39,693 bases of DNA, taken from NCBI GenBank assembly GCA_934370915.1, contig CAKRNI010000003.1, forward strand, positions 1 to 39,693. The letters are read 5' to 3'. The DNA comes from an uncultured Lachnospiraceae bacterium. GTDB lineage: Bacteria > Bacillota > Clostridia > Lachnospirales > Lachnospiraceae. The notes below the pieces were generated by a model. It was not told the origin of the DNA and made no database searches. It saw only the letters and a list, made by a program, of their open reading frames with translations. This document shows, piece after piece, positions 15,313-24,033 of the stretch (its first letter is position 1; the number at the start of each line of letters is the position of its first letter). The position numbers were made by a program, and so were the translations under genes.

Positions 15313-16851
15313 ATGGAAGCGTTGTTTCAGGCTGTAAATGCCATATGCGGGAAGATCCAGATCGTCTCGAACCTGTTCTGGGATTTTCCGACGAATTTTG
15401 ACTGGTATGGAAAGATCCCGATCCTTGGAAATTTCAGCCTTGCGATCATTCTTCTGGTGGGGACCGGAATCTATTTTACCTTCCGGCTTCGCTTTATCCA
15501 GGTGCGGAAATTCCGCTACGGACTTCACGTCCTGATGAGACAGAAGAGCGGTGGAACGGGAATTTCTTCCCTCACATCTTTTCTCCTGTCAACAGCGATG
15601 CGTGTCGGACCCGGAAATATCTTAGGCGTTACCGGCGCAATTTCCACCGGAGGTCCGGGCGCTCTTTTCTGGATGTGGGTCTCCTCGTTTTTCGGAATGG
15701 CAACGGCCTTCGTGGAGGCGACGCTCTCCCAGATATTTAAGGAAAGAAAAGATGACGAGTATGTGGGCGGACTGCCGTTTTACGGAAGAAGACTTTTGAA
15801 GAACGCGGCGTGGGCCGGAGCGGCACTCAGCGTTCTCTATATTGTCTATGCCTTTCTCTGCTTCCCGGCTCAGGGATTTAATACGATTTCTGCGGTTGGC
15901 GCCATCGCGGGTGTATTTACGGGGAAGGTCATTGAGACAAATTCTACCCTGTACTGGATCTCTTTCGCAGTTCTCATCGCGGCGACAGCGGTCATCAGCT
16001 TTGGCGGCATCAGGAAGGTCACAAAGGTCACGGACCTTTTAGTTCCGGTTATGGCAGTGATCTATATCCTGACGGTTCTCCTTCTCATCGGATTCAATAT
16101 TCCGCGGATCCCGTGGTTCTTCGCTGCGGTCTTCTCTGAGGCATTTCGCCCGGAAGCAGTCTTTGGAGGCACGTTCGGTGTCGCGCTGAGTCAGGGAATC
16201 AAGAGAGGACTGATGTCAAACGAGGCCGGACAGGGAACCATCACCATGCCGGCAGCGGCGGCGGATGCAGGTCACCCATGTGATCAGGGCTGTGTTCAGG
16301 CACTTGGTGTATTTTTAGATACCATCGTAATCTGTACCCTGACAGGATTTGTGGTCGTCATGGGAAGAGTCTGGCTCACGGAGGACAGCGCCGCATGGTT
16401 TGAACTCGGAAAGCTTGACAGATTTCTGGCATCCTGTGGTGCCCTTACAGGAAATGGTGTGATCTATCATTTCGTCACGATGCTCGTCAGTGTCTGCTTC
16501 GGTCTGTTCGCCTTTACCTGCCTTTTGGGATTTTTGTCATTCACGGAAATGTGCGCGAACCGGATCTCCACAAGACCTGCGTTTATCAATATGATCCGCG
16601 TCCTCTGCCTGCTTGTCATCTCCTTCGGCGTTATCACAAACATCGCCGGAATGGATCTGAGCGCCCTGTGGGATCTCAGTGATTTCGCGAATATCCTTAT
16701 GGTATACTGCAACCTTCCGCTGCAGTACATCGGTTTCAGGTATGTGCTCCGGGCGTGGGAACACTTTGAGAAGAACGATGGAACCGCGTTTACTTCGAAG
16801 ATCGCCGGAACCGACGTTCCCGTGTGGGATGAACGGGCAAAGATGAAGTAG
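15313..16851 (+). CDS. Sodium:alanine/glycine symporter family (AGCS) protein
   Basis: A 512-residue polytopic protein of the alanine/glycine:cation symporter family, which imports small neutral amino acids with Na+ or H+. Family signatures are present: MRVGPGNILGVTGAISTGG with GALFWMWVSSFFGMATAFVE early, and GIKRGLMSNEAGQGT later. About ten to eleven membrane segments are evident, and the N-terminal amphipathic stretch before the first helix is typical. GAGAGG lies upstream of ATG 15313. It is monocistronic and followed by a bidirectional terminator shared with the convergent TetR gene. Substrate within the family is not resolvable. Confidence 0.93.
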   Translation: MEALFQAVNAICGKIQIVSNLFWDFPTNFDWYGKIPILGNFSLAIILLVGTGIYFTFRLRFIQVRKFRYGLHVLMRQKSGGTGISSLTSFLLSTAMRVGPGNILGVTGAISTGGPGALFWMWVSSFFGMATAFVEATLSQIFKERKDDEYVGGLPFYGRRLLKNAAWAGAALSVLYIVYAFLCFPAQGFNTISAVGAIAGVFTGKVIETNSTLYWISFAVLIAATAVISFGGIRKVTKVTDLLVPVMAVIYILTVLLLIGFNIPRIPWFFAAVFSEAFRPEAVFGGTFGVALSQGIKRGLMSNEAGQGTITMPAAAADAGHPCDQGCVQALGVFLDTIVICTLTGFVVVMGRVWLTEDSAAWFELGKLDRFLASCGALTGNGVIYHFVTMLVSVCFGLFAFTCLLGFLSFTEMCANRISTRPAFINMIRVLCLLVISFGVITNIAGMDLSALWDLSDFANILMVYCNLPLQYIGFRYVLRAWEHFEKNDGTAFTSKIAGTDVPVWDERAKMK

Positions 16852-16858
16852 AAAAAAG

Positions 16859-16905
16859 AATGCCGTCCGACGTATCTGAAAAAGAAACGTCAGGCGGCAT
16901 TTTTA
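16859..16905. terminator. Bidirectional terminator between convergent genes
   Basis: AATGCCG (16859-16865) and ACGT (16870-16873) pair with CGGCATT (16895-16901) and ACGT (16887-16890), with a T run on the plus strand and an A run upstream that gives T on the minus strand. Confidence 0.85.
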
Positions 16906-17490
16906 GTCCTTCGCCCAGAAATCACGAAGAGCAAAGAGGCAGACACTGTCAACAAAGGTTTCGGCGTCGTATTCGTCAGCAAGCTCAAGATAAGATCTTA
17001 GCGTCGTGAGGTAAAAGCTTGACATGAATGAAACATAGAGAGGGAGCGGAATCTTTAAACGGAATCCCTGCACCTCACCCTGCCAGCCTCCCTCAGTGAG
17101 GATCTTTGCCAGATCCTCCTGGATCGTAAACATCAGGGAACCGTTCTTATTTGTCTGATAGATGTTCCGGTATTGGGAAAGATTTTCATTTACCTGATCG
17201 ATCAGATATTTTAAGAACACCCGGAGAGAATCAATATTTTTAAAGTAAATCAGGTCCCCTACGGGCCGGAGACCCTCAATATACATCTTTACACAGTAGT
17301 GAAGCAGGTCGTATTTATCTTCAAAATACCGGTAGAACGTGGACCGGGAGACCATGGAGACCCGGCAGATATCGGTGAGGGAGATCTTCTCAAACGGCAT
17401 TTCCGCAAGCAGATCCAGAAGCGCCTTCATTAAAAGAAGGTAGGTTCTGCGGACGGAGACATGCTCCTCCTGAATCGGTAATCTTAACAT
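16903..17490 (-). CDS. TetR/AcrR-family transcriptional regulator
   Basis: A 195-residue TetR-type regulator. The N-terminal helix-turn-helix is clear (EKISLTDICRVSMVSRSTF then YRYFEDKYDLLHY, residues about 34-66), followed by a helical ligand domain of about 130 residues. The start is placed at the second ATG (17490) because AGGAG lies at 17502-17506; the upstream ATG at 17514 has no ribosome site. It diverges from a wall-protein/MMPL exporter cluster, with a palindromic operator in between. TetR proteins next to MMPL exporters usually repress them and are released by the exported lipid or drug. Confidence 0.93.
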   Translation of the reverse strand: MLRLPIQEEHVSVRRTYLLLMKALLDLLAEMPFEKISLTDICRVSMVSRSTFYRYFEDKYDLLHYCVKMYIEGLRPVGDLIYFKNIDSLRVFLKYLIDQVNENLSQYRNIYQTNKNGSLMFTIQEDLAKILTEGGWQGEVQGFRLKIPLPLYVSFMSSFYLTTLRSYLELADEYDAETFVDSVCLFALRDFWAKD

Positions 17491-17515
17491 AAAACACAAA
17501 ACTCCTATATCCATT

Positions 17516-17552
17516 CCAAATTGGACAAAAACAGAGATTTTGTCTCATTTGG
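17516..17552. promoter_or_regulatory. Probable TetR operator (inverted repeat)
   Basis: CCAAATTGGACAAAA (17516-17530) is repeated in inverted form as TTTTGTCTCATTTGG (17538-17552), matching 13 of 15 positions around a 7-base spacer. It sits between the TetR start and the divergent promoter at 17575, the expected place for an autoregulatory site. Confidence 0.78.
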
Positions 17553-17574
17553 CACATTTTTCAAAAACTGGTTC

Positions 17575-17603
17575 TTGAGTATTTTAACATAAACGTAGAT
17601 AAT
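17575..17603 (+). promoter_or_regulatory. Promoter of the envelope operon
   Basis: TTGAGT (17575-17580), a 17-base spacer and GATAAT (17598-17603), starting 23 bases after the palindromic operator. Confidence 0.65.
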
Positions 17604-17645
17604 ATTGCAAGTAAAAAAGGAATGAAAAAGGCGGAGGCGATCAGA

Positions 17646-18398
17646 ATGATCCGAAGGAAAGAAATACGAAAAATGGCAGCTGTCCTCTGCATGGTCACGG
17701 GGCTGGCAGCGGTTCCCGCATATGCGGCGGTTCCGGAGACTTTGGGAGCGGTACCGGGATGGAACCAGATTTCCGGAAAGTGGTACTATCTCATGGGAAA
17801 CGGCACCTGGAGCACCGATTTTATAGAAGACGAAACGACATGTTACACGTTTGCAGAAGATGGAAGCTTATCCTATGCGCGGAAAACTCCGAACACACGG
17901 GGCGGAGCGTATCCGGTATGCGTACTGGATGAAAAGGAACAGGAGCTCTTTGATGAGATGAATGAGGAGAAGAGTGACCTGTTTTTTGATGCTTATCCGG
18001 AAGCGGAAGACGATTATGACAACGGGGATGTGGAATTCTATGACGGATGTGCCACCTTCGTTTTAGATATGAAGCTCTGTGATGTGGCTGGGGCGAGACT
18101 TTCCTCCGCTATGGAGAAGGGATATTCGAAGAATAAACAGGAGATCCCGGGCGAGGGCAGCGTGAGCGATTACATAAAGACTGTACTCCCGGAGAGAAAG
18201 AGCGCTGTGTTTTTTGAGATGTACCTCTGGGGACCGGAAGAGTCCTACGATCCTTATTGTTCGTTAGAAAAACGGATGCAGGAAAAGTTTGACAGAAAAG
18301 ACGATAAGAAATATTCTCTGGAATACTACCGCAGAATGGGCATTGCTCATGAAAAACGTGATGGAAAAGACTACTACATGGTGGTTCTGGAGCGGTAA
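17646..18398 (+). CDS. Secreted protein with a cell-wall-binding-type repeat
   Basis: A 250-residue exported protein. The signal peptide has basic residues (MIRRKEIRK), a hydrophobic core and a cleavage site near AYA-AVP. The mature N-terminus contains a repeat of the wall-binding kind (WNQISGKWYYLMGNGTWS) and a degenerate second one (TYTFAEDGSLSY-like, seen as CYTFAEDGSL). The rest is acidic, with two Cys residues, and not recognised. ATG 17646 is preferred over the in-frame ATG at 17622 because GGAGG lies 8 bases before it, whereas the ribosome site for 17622 is too close. It precedes an MMPL exporter and is probably controlled by the TetR protein. Confidence 0.78.
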   Translation: MIRRKEIRKMAAVLCMVTGLAAVPAYAAVPETLGAVPGWNQISGKWYYLMGNGTWSTDFIEDETTCYTFAEDGSLSYARKTPNTRGGAYPVCVLDEKEQELFDEMNEEKSDLFFDAYPEAEDDYDNGDVEFYDGCATFVLDMKLCDVAGARLSSAMEKGYSKNKQEIPGEGSVSDYIKTVLPERKSAVFFEMYLWGPEESYDPYCSLEKRMQEKFDRKDDKKYSLEYYRRMGIAHEKRDGKDYYMVVLER

Positions 18399-18430
18399 GA
18401 GAGCGCGAAGATGCAGAGTGTCGCAAGCGG

Positions 18431-18463
18431 CCGCGCGAGGCGCGAGAATGTACCGGGGCACAT
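18431..18463. repeat. Dispersed palindromic repeat, copy 2
   Basis: This is the second copy of the 33-base element at 6061-6093, 28 of 33 identical, with the imperfect inverted repeat ATGTACC-GG-GGCACAT. It lies in the 127-base gap between the secreted protein and the MMPL gene. Confidence 0.6.
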
Positions 18464-18525
18464 TTAAAATACGAAGAGCAGCAGGAAAATGACCTGCGCG
18501 GGCAGGGAATATAAGGAGAGGAAAC

Positions 18526-20856
18526 ATGGGAGAGAAATTAAAAAACGCGATCCGCGGGCATAAAGAAAAGAAAAAGAACCAGAGCGGCGGTTTTTCCTAC
18601 ATGCTCGCGTCGTTTATCATCCATAAACGGGGCTGGATCGAGACGGTCTTTGTAATCGGCTGTCTCTTGTCCCTGCTGACGATGAACTTTGTAAATGTAA
18701 ACTATGACCTGACGAAATATCTTCCGGACACGGCGGAATCGGCCATCGGACTCGACGTCATGCGTGACAAGTTCGGATATCCGGGAACGGCGAGAGTCAT
18801 GGTGAAGGATGTCTCGCTGTATGAGGCGAAGCAATATAAAGATGAAATCGCCGATATCGATGGTGTGGATCAGGTCTTATGGTGTGACAGCACAGTAAAT
18901 ATCTACGCCGGTGAGGATTTCATCAACGAGAGTGATATCAAAGATTACTACCGGGACCGGAATGCGGTCTACGACATCACATTTTTGGAGGAAAGTGATT
19001 CCACCCGCACCTCCGGGGCCATCGACGAGATCAAGGAGCTTCTGGGAGATAAGGGCTGCTACGTCGGAATGGCAGTCCAGAATAAATCCATGACAGAGTC
19101 CATGGAGAGTGAGATGAGCAAGATCCTCGTCGTGGCAGTTGTCATGATCTTCGCAGTGCTTTCCGTGACGACAACGGCATGGACAGAACCGATATTATTC
19201 CTTCTGGTTATGGGCGTTGCGGTCCTGCTGAACAAGGGAACGAACATCTTTATCGGAACGGTCTCGTTCCTTACAGAGAACGTGTCGATCATCCTGCAGC
19301 TGGCAACCTCTATGGACTACTCGATCTTCCTTCTCGACGCGTTTATGAATTACAGGAAGCAGGGAATGAACGAGGAGGAGGCGATCATCAATGCCGTACA
19401 GGAGGCGATCAACTCCATTTTCGCCAGCAGCCTGACGACCGTCGTTGGTTTCTTAGCCCTTGTAACGATGCAGTTCTCGATCGGATTTGACCTGGGTCTC
19501 GTTCTGGCGAAAGGTATCGTATTCAGCCTGCTGACAGTCGTATTCTTCATGCCGGCGATGATCCTGAAATTCGCGAAGCTCAATGAGAAGACAAAGCATA
19601 AGTCCTTCATGCCGGATTTCCACGGACTCGGAAAGGTGATCTACCGGATCCGCCCGATCGTGTTCGCTGTGATCGTTCTTGTGACGCCGCTTGCCTACAC
19701 GGCTCAGGGACTGAACGATTTCCTTTACGGAAACGATTCCATGGGTGCTTCTGAGGGAACCCAGGTATATGAGGATGACCAGCAGATCACAAAGATCTTC
19801 GGACGGAGCAATATGCTGTTAGCACTTTATCCGAATACATCGGAGGTCAACGAGCGGGCCATGGCGAAGGAGATCAAGGCTCTCCCGTATGTAAAGAGCG
19901 TGACGGCTCTGGCAGATACACTGCCGGAAGGGATCCCGGAGGAATTCCTTCCGAAATCCACGGTGGAACTGCTGCATAAAGACGGCTATTGCCGGATGTT
20001 AGTCTATACGAGAACAAAGACGGAGAGTGCCGAGGCATTCAAGGATTCTGACGAGATCCAGACGATCGTAAAGAAGTATTACCCGGAAGGAAGTTATCTT
20101 GTGGGTGAGACACCGTCCACTCAGGATATCAAGTCCTTTATCGTAAAAGATTATGAAAATGTAAACGTCCTGTCTCTGGCAGGTGTATTTCTGGTCGTTA
20201 TGATGAGCTTTAAGTCGGCCGTTGTGCCGATTCTCGTCATCATCCCCATCGAGGTGGCGATCTTCATCAACATGGCGATGCCGTATTTTCAGGGCGTTGA
20301 GATGGTATACATGGGTTATATCATCGTCAGCAGTATCCAGCTGGGTGCAACCGTCGATTACTCGATCCTGCTTGCGAATAACTATTTGGCAAAGAGAAAG
20401 ACGTTGCCGAAGAAGAAGGCGTGCGTGGAAGCAATTGCGGCGTCCTGCTCATCGATCTTTACTTCCGGCTCCATCATCACGCTGGCCGGTTATATCGTAT
20501 ACATGATCTCGTCCACGACGGCGATTGCGGATCTGGGTCATCTGATCGGACGAGGCGGACTTTTCAGCCTTGTGCTTGTGCTGACCGTGCTGCCGCTGTT
20601 ATTGACATTGTTTGATAATTTCATTGTTGGTGAGAAGCCGGCAGCAGTTCTTGCGAAGCGCCTGCACCGCCGCGTGAAAAACCGGAAAGAGAAGAGACGT
20701 TCTGCAAAGAATGCGGATGAGACCGAAGAGGATGCGGATGAAGGCGGAGATCCCTACGAGGACGAGGAGAATGAAGCGGCGGCCAGCAGGGAAGATGAGC
20801 CGGAAATGACAGACAGAGAAGGAATGGAGGGAAACGGTGATGAAACGGAAAAATAG
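18526..20856 (+). CDS. MMPL/RND-superfamily exporter
   Basis: A 776-residue membrane transporter of the MMPL type. Each half has one helix, an external domain and then five helices. The first half carries ATSMDYSIFLLDAF and the second LGATVDYSILLANNY, the conserved Asp-Tyr pairs thought to relay protons. The external domains lie at residues about 60-195 and 415-545. The C-terminal 70 residues are highly acidic and cytoplasmic. AAGGAGAGG precedes ATG 18526. The next gene overlaps its end, so exporter and secreted partner are made together. Gram-positive MMPL proteins export lipids, glycolipids or amphiphiles; the cargo here is unknown. Confidence 0.9.
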   Translation: MGEKLKNAIRGHKEKKKNQSGGFSYMLASFIIHKRGWIETVFVIGCLLSLLTMNFVNVNYDLTKYLPDTAESAIGLDVMRDKFGYPGTARVMVKDVSLYEAKQYKDEIADIDGVDQVLWCDSTVNIYAGEDFINESDIKDYYRDRNAVYDITFLEESDSTRTSGAIDEIKELLGDKGCYVGMAVQNKSMTESMESEMSKILVVAVVMIFAVLSVTTTAWTEPILFLLVMGVAVLLNKGTNIFIGTVSFLTENVSIILQLATSMDYSIFLLDAFMNYRKQGMNEEEAIINAVQEAINSIFASSLTTVVGFLALVTMQFSIGFDLGLVLAKGIVFSLLTVVFFMPAMILKFAKLNEKTKHKSFMPDFHGLGKVIYRIRPIVFAVIVLVTPLAYTAQGLNDFLYGNDSMGASEGTQVYEDDQQITKIFGRSNMLLALYPNTSEVNERAMAKEIKALPYVKSVTALADTLPEGIPEEFLPKSTVELLHKDGYCRMLVYTRTKTESAEAFKDSDEIQTIVKKYYPEGSYLVGETPSTQDIKSFIVKDYENVNVLSLAGVFLVVMMSFKSAVVPILVIIPIEVAIFINMAMPYFQGVEMVYMGYIIVSSIQLGATVDYSILLANNYLAKRKTLPKKKACVEAIAASCSSIFTSGSIITLAGYIVYMISSTTAIADLGHLIGRGGLFSLVLVLTVLPLLLTLFDNFIVGEKPAAVLAKRLHRRVKNRKEKRRSAKNADETEEDADEGGDPYEDEENEAAASREDEPEMTDREGMEGNGDETEK

Positions 20857-22879
20857 AAAGATCCTGGCAGCGGGTATGGCAGCCGTCACACTCTGCACCA
20901 GTCTTGTTTCTGCGCCGGTCTATGCGGCGGAGGCGTCTGTGAGCGTCGATGAAGCAATGTATGTAAATCTGGACTATTACGGCAGGGTCGATAAAGTCAA
21001 TGTTGTGAAGGGAGTGAGCTTAAACGGTCTCACAAGCTTTACGGATTACGGAAATTATCTTGATGTGACGAATATGACCAACAATACGGCCCCGGAGGTC
21101 GGTGACGGAAAGGTCACCTGGAATCTCCCGGCGGATACAAAAGGGTATTTTTATTATAAGGGAGCGATCGACAAGGACACGGTGACGCTTCCGTGGACCA
21201 TGGATGTCTCCTACAAGTTAAACGGTGTCCCGACGGATGCCGAAAAACTTGCGGGTGCCTCCGGATTAGTGGAGGTCCATGTGACCGCAACGCCGAATGA
21301 GGCGGCGAGAGATTACTATAAAAATAACCTCCTTCTGGTGGTTGCGATGCTCGTGGATATGAGCGACTGCTACAGCGTGGAGGCGGAAGGCTCCCAGACC
21401 CAGAGTCTCGGCTCCCAGACCGCGATCATGTACACGGCGCTTCCGGGTGAGGAAGGCGATTACACGATCCGCATCGGAAGTGATAAGTTCGAGACCTCCG
21501 GTGTTATCATGGCGATGGTGCCGGGAACGGTGAAGGATCTGGAGCATATCGTTGATTTAAAGGACGCGAAGGATACCTGGAAAGGCGCAGGAGACCAGCT
21601 CTATGACAGCATGGACCAGCTTGCGGCTTCCGTTGAGGCCATGAGAGGCGGTGTCAATGAATTAAAGCGCGGGCTGAATGAGGCGGAGAATGCCAGAGGG
21701 GTCATCAGCGGCTCGAAGGATGAGATCTTAGACAGCAACGATCAGACACTGGCATCGCTGACAGCCCTTTCCGAACAGCTCGGAACGATCGTTCCGTATA
21801 TCCAGACGGCAAAGGACGCATCGGAGGTTGCCCACAACAGCATGAACGATGTCGTAAACACCCTCGGCAACATGCAGGAGCCGATCCGCAGACTGGATAC
21901 GAGCCTGCGGGGATTAAAGAGCAGCTCTGAAAATGCTTCCGGCAGCATCGGAAACGTGGTTGCTTCCATTCAGCTGATCAAACAGCTGGATACAAAGCTC
22001 CAGCAGAGTATACTGGAATATATCAAAAATCTTGCAGCTGCCCAGTCGTCCCTGGAGGACGCGATCACCGATTACTGTAACGGTGAAGCCGGGGACGCGG
22101 ATGTGGAGGCACTTGCGGAGGCGGCAGCGGGGGCTGATACCTCTGCCGGTCACGCGGGTATGTTAAACGCTCAGGAGCTCATCGGAATCTTAAAGCAGAA
22201 GGAGAAAGCGCTCCGACAGGTGGCTTCCTCCAGCAACGCTCTGGTAGCTGACACGGCGGATATGCTTGACGATGTGTCCAACACATCGCGGTATCTGGCA
22301 CAGACCACAGACCAGCTGGATTATCTGATTGAGGACGTGAAGGCATTGAAGGATTCCCTGGATGTCTATTATCCGGATCTCCAGTCAGCTCTGGACGATT
22401 CGAAGGAGCTTGTAAACCGTACCACGGACGCTCTCAATAAGAGTACAAATTCCCTGACCCTCGTTCAGAACACGGTACGGGCAAGCGCGGACAGCCTCGA
22501 CGCGGCGGCAAAGGATTCCATCAAGGGAAGCTTAAATGTTCTGGATAAGAGCCTCAGCGTTCTCGACAGCACCAGCTCCATGAGAAAAGCCGGCCGGACC
22601 ATGAAGGACACCATGGACAATGAGTGGAATGACATGGAGGATGACAACAATTTCTTAAATATGGATCCGAATGCGGAAAAAGTCTCCTTCACCTCCGATG
22701 AGAATGCGGAGCCGAATACTCTGCAGATCATCATGAGGACAGAGGAGATCAGCGCGGATGATGACGCGGAGCTTCTCGACGCGGAGACCGCAAAGGCGGA
22801 TGTCAACCCGCTTGAGAGAATGTGGAATATGCTCGTCCAGATGTGGAAGGCGATCGTTGAGATCTTTAAGAACAGATAA
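20840..22879 (+). CDS. Secreted coiled-coil protein, YhgE/Pip-like, exporter partner
   Basis: A 679-residue exported protein with a signal peptide (MKRKNRKILAAGMAAVTLC, cleavage near YAA-EA). A beta-rich N-terminal domain (about 35-240) is followed by a long helical section (about 245-600) with heptad-like repeats such as YDSMDQLAASVEAM and NALVADTADMLDDV. It ends in an amphipathic aromatic helix, MWNMLVQMWKAIVEIF. The layout resembles the extracellular part of YhgE/Pip proteins without their membrane domain. ATG 20840 is chosen over GTG 20837 because GGAGGG lies 8 bases upstream. It overlaps the MMPL gene by 17 bases, suggesting a wall-spanning or accessory component of that exporter. Confidence 0.72.
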   Translation: MKRKNRKILAAGMAAVTLCTSLVSAPVYAAEASVSVDEAMYVNLDYYGRVDKVNVVKGVSLNGLTSFTDYGNYLDVTNMTNNTAPEVGDGKVTWNLPADTKGYFYYKGAIDKDTVTLPWTMDVSYKLNGVPTDAEKLAGASGLVEVHVTATPNEAARDYYKNNLLLVVAMLVDMSDCYSVEAEGSQTQSLGSQTAIMYTALPGEEGDYTIRIGSDKFETSGVIMAMVPGTVKDLEHIVDLKDAKDTWKGAGDQLYDSMDQLAASVEAMRGGVNELKRGLNEAENARGVISGSKDEILDSNDQTLASLTALSEQLGTIVPYIQTAKDASEVAHNSMNDVVNTLGNMQEPIRRLDTSLRGLKSSSENASGSIGNVVASIQLIKQLDTKLQQSILEYIKNLAAAQSSLEDAITDYCNGEAGDADVEALAEAAAGADTSAGHAGMLNAQELIGILKQKEKALRQVASSSNALVADTADMLDDVSNTSRYLAQTTDQLDYLIEDVKALKDSLDVYYPDLQSALDDSKELVNRTTDALNKSTNSLTLVQNTVRASADSLDAAAKDSIKGSLNVLDKSLSVLDSTSSMRKAGRTMKDTMDNEWNDMEDDNNFLNMDPNAEKVSFTSDENAEPNTLQIIMRTEEISADDDAELLDAETAKADVNPLERMWNMLVQMWKAIVEIFKNR

Positions 22880-23020
22880 ATAGAGGAGATTGGACAGATT
22901 TGTGCAGGAGGATGTGCGGCAGGATGGTTCTGCGGGGACGTTTTTCTGCACAAACTGGCATATGGGGAAAGAAAGAGAAGCGCGTGGAAGAACTTCTTCC
23001 GGGAAGGAGAAGAGCAATAT

Positions 23021-24019
23021 ATGAAAAGATTTGGAAAGAAGATGGCAGGATTTCTGCTGGCAGCAGCTCTGGCAGTGACTGCGGCGGTTCCGGCTTTTGC
23101 GGCAAGCAGGTCAGCGGTCGGAAAGATCTACCTGACGATCGACAGCACGGTAGGGCTTAAGAACGACTCTGAGGACGTCACAGTGACGCCCTACGGGGAT
23201 AACACGGATCTCTACTATGTGAGCAGCATTTATATCGAAAACAACGATGGAAACGGCTATACGGAATCGAATCCTCCGAAGATCACGGTGACGTTGGAAG
23301 TTGCGGATGAGGAGAATTACTGTTTTTCCGGAACAGCCTCAAAGGATTTCCGCCTGACGCTTGCAGATTCCGCAAAGGACGGCTACGGAAAAGCGGAGTA
23401 TGTGAAGGCGGTAAAGAAAGATGACAGAAGCACTATCGAGCTGACATTCCGCCTGACGTTCAATAAGAAGACGACCGCATCCACAACAAGTACCGTAAAG
23501 TCTCCTGCGGGTGTGACCTGGTCTCCGGATGCTTACGGAACGGGAATATGGTCAGCCGTCAGCGGGGCGAAATATTACCAGCTCCGTCTCTTAAAGGACG
23601 GCAGTCTCACGGGGGATGAGTTTACGATCTACGGAACCGGATATGATTTCTCGAGACTTATGGGAACTACGGGTTCCTACAGCTTTGAAGTCCGCTCTGT
23701 AAAGTCCTCCAACAATGCAAAGAGCGCGTGGATCCGCTCCGGGGAGATCGGCTCCTATGCCGCAGGTTCCTGGAAACAGAGTGCCGACGGTCGATGGTGG
23801 TGGGACTATGGCGATGGCACCTGGGCAGCAGCAGAATGGCTTTACATCAACGGAAAATGGTATTATTTCCAGGAGGACGGATATATGGCGACCGGATGGA
23901 TCACCCTGTATAATAAGTCCTACTATCTGGATCCGTCAAGCGGAGCGATGTACAGGAGCGAAAGGACGCCGGACGGGCTTTACGTGAATGAAAGCGGCGT
24001 GTATGTGCCGGGAATGTAA
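23021..24019 (+). CDS. Secreted protein with fibronectin-like and wall-binding repeats
   Basis: A 332-residue protein with a signal peptide (MKRFGKKMAGFLLAAALAV, cleavage near AFA-AS). Residues about 30-150 form a beta-rich domain I cannot name. Residues about 165-245 look like a fibronectin-III-type module (VTWSPDAYGTGIWSAVSGAK onward to SYSFEVRSVKS). Residues 250-332 carry wall-binding repeats (WKQSADGRWWWDYGDGTWA, KWYYFQEDGYMATGWI, KSYYLDPSSGAMYRS). A similar ending, TPDGLYVNESGVYV, recurs in the giant surface protein as TPDGYFVDENGVWEEN. AAGGAG precedes the start. It follows the exporter pair by 141 bases and may belong to the same unit. No terminator is seen before the convergent kinase gene 14 bases away. 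Confidence 0.8.
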   Translation: MKRFGKKMAGFLLAAALAVTAAVPAFAASRSAVGKIYLTIDSTVGLKNDSEDVTVTPYGDNTDLYYVSSIYIENNDGNGYTESNPPKITVTLEVADEENYCFSGTASKDFRLTLADSAKDGYGKAEYVKAVKKDDRSTIELTFRLTFNKKTTASTTSTVKSPAGVTWSPDAYGTGIWSAVSGAKYYQLRLLKDGSLTGDEFTIYGTGYDFSRLMGTTGSYSFEVRSVKSSNNAKSAWIRSGEIGSYAAGSWKQSADGRWWWDYGDGTWAAAEWLYINGKWYYFQEDGYMATGWITLYNKSYYLDPSSGAMYRSERTPDGLYVNESGVYVPGM

Positions 24020-24033
24020 TGTGAAACAGTTTT

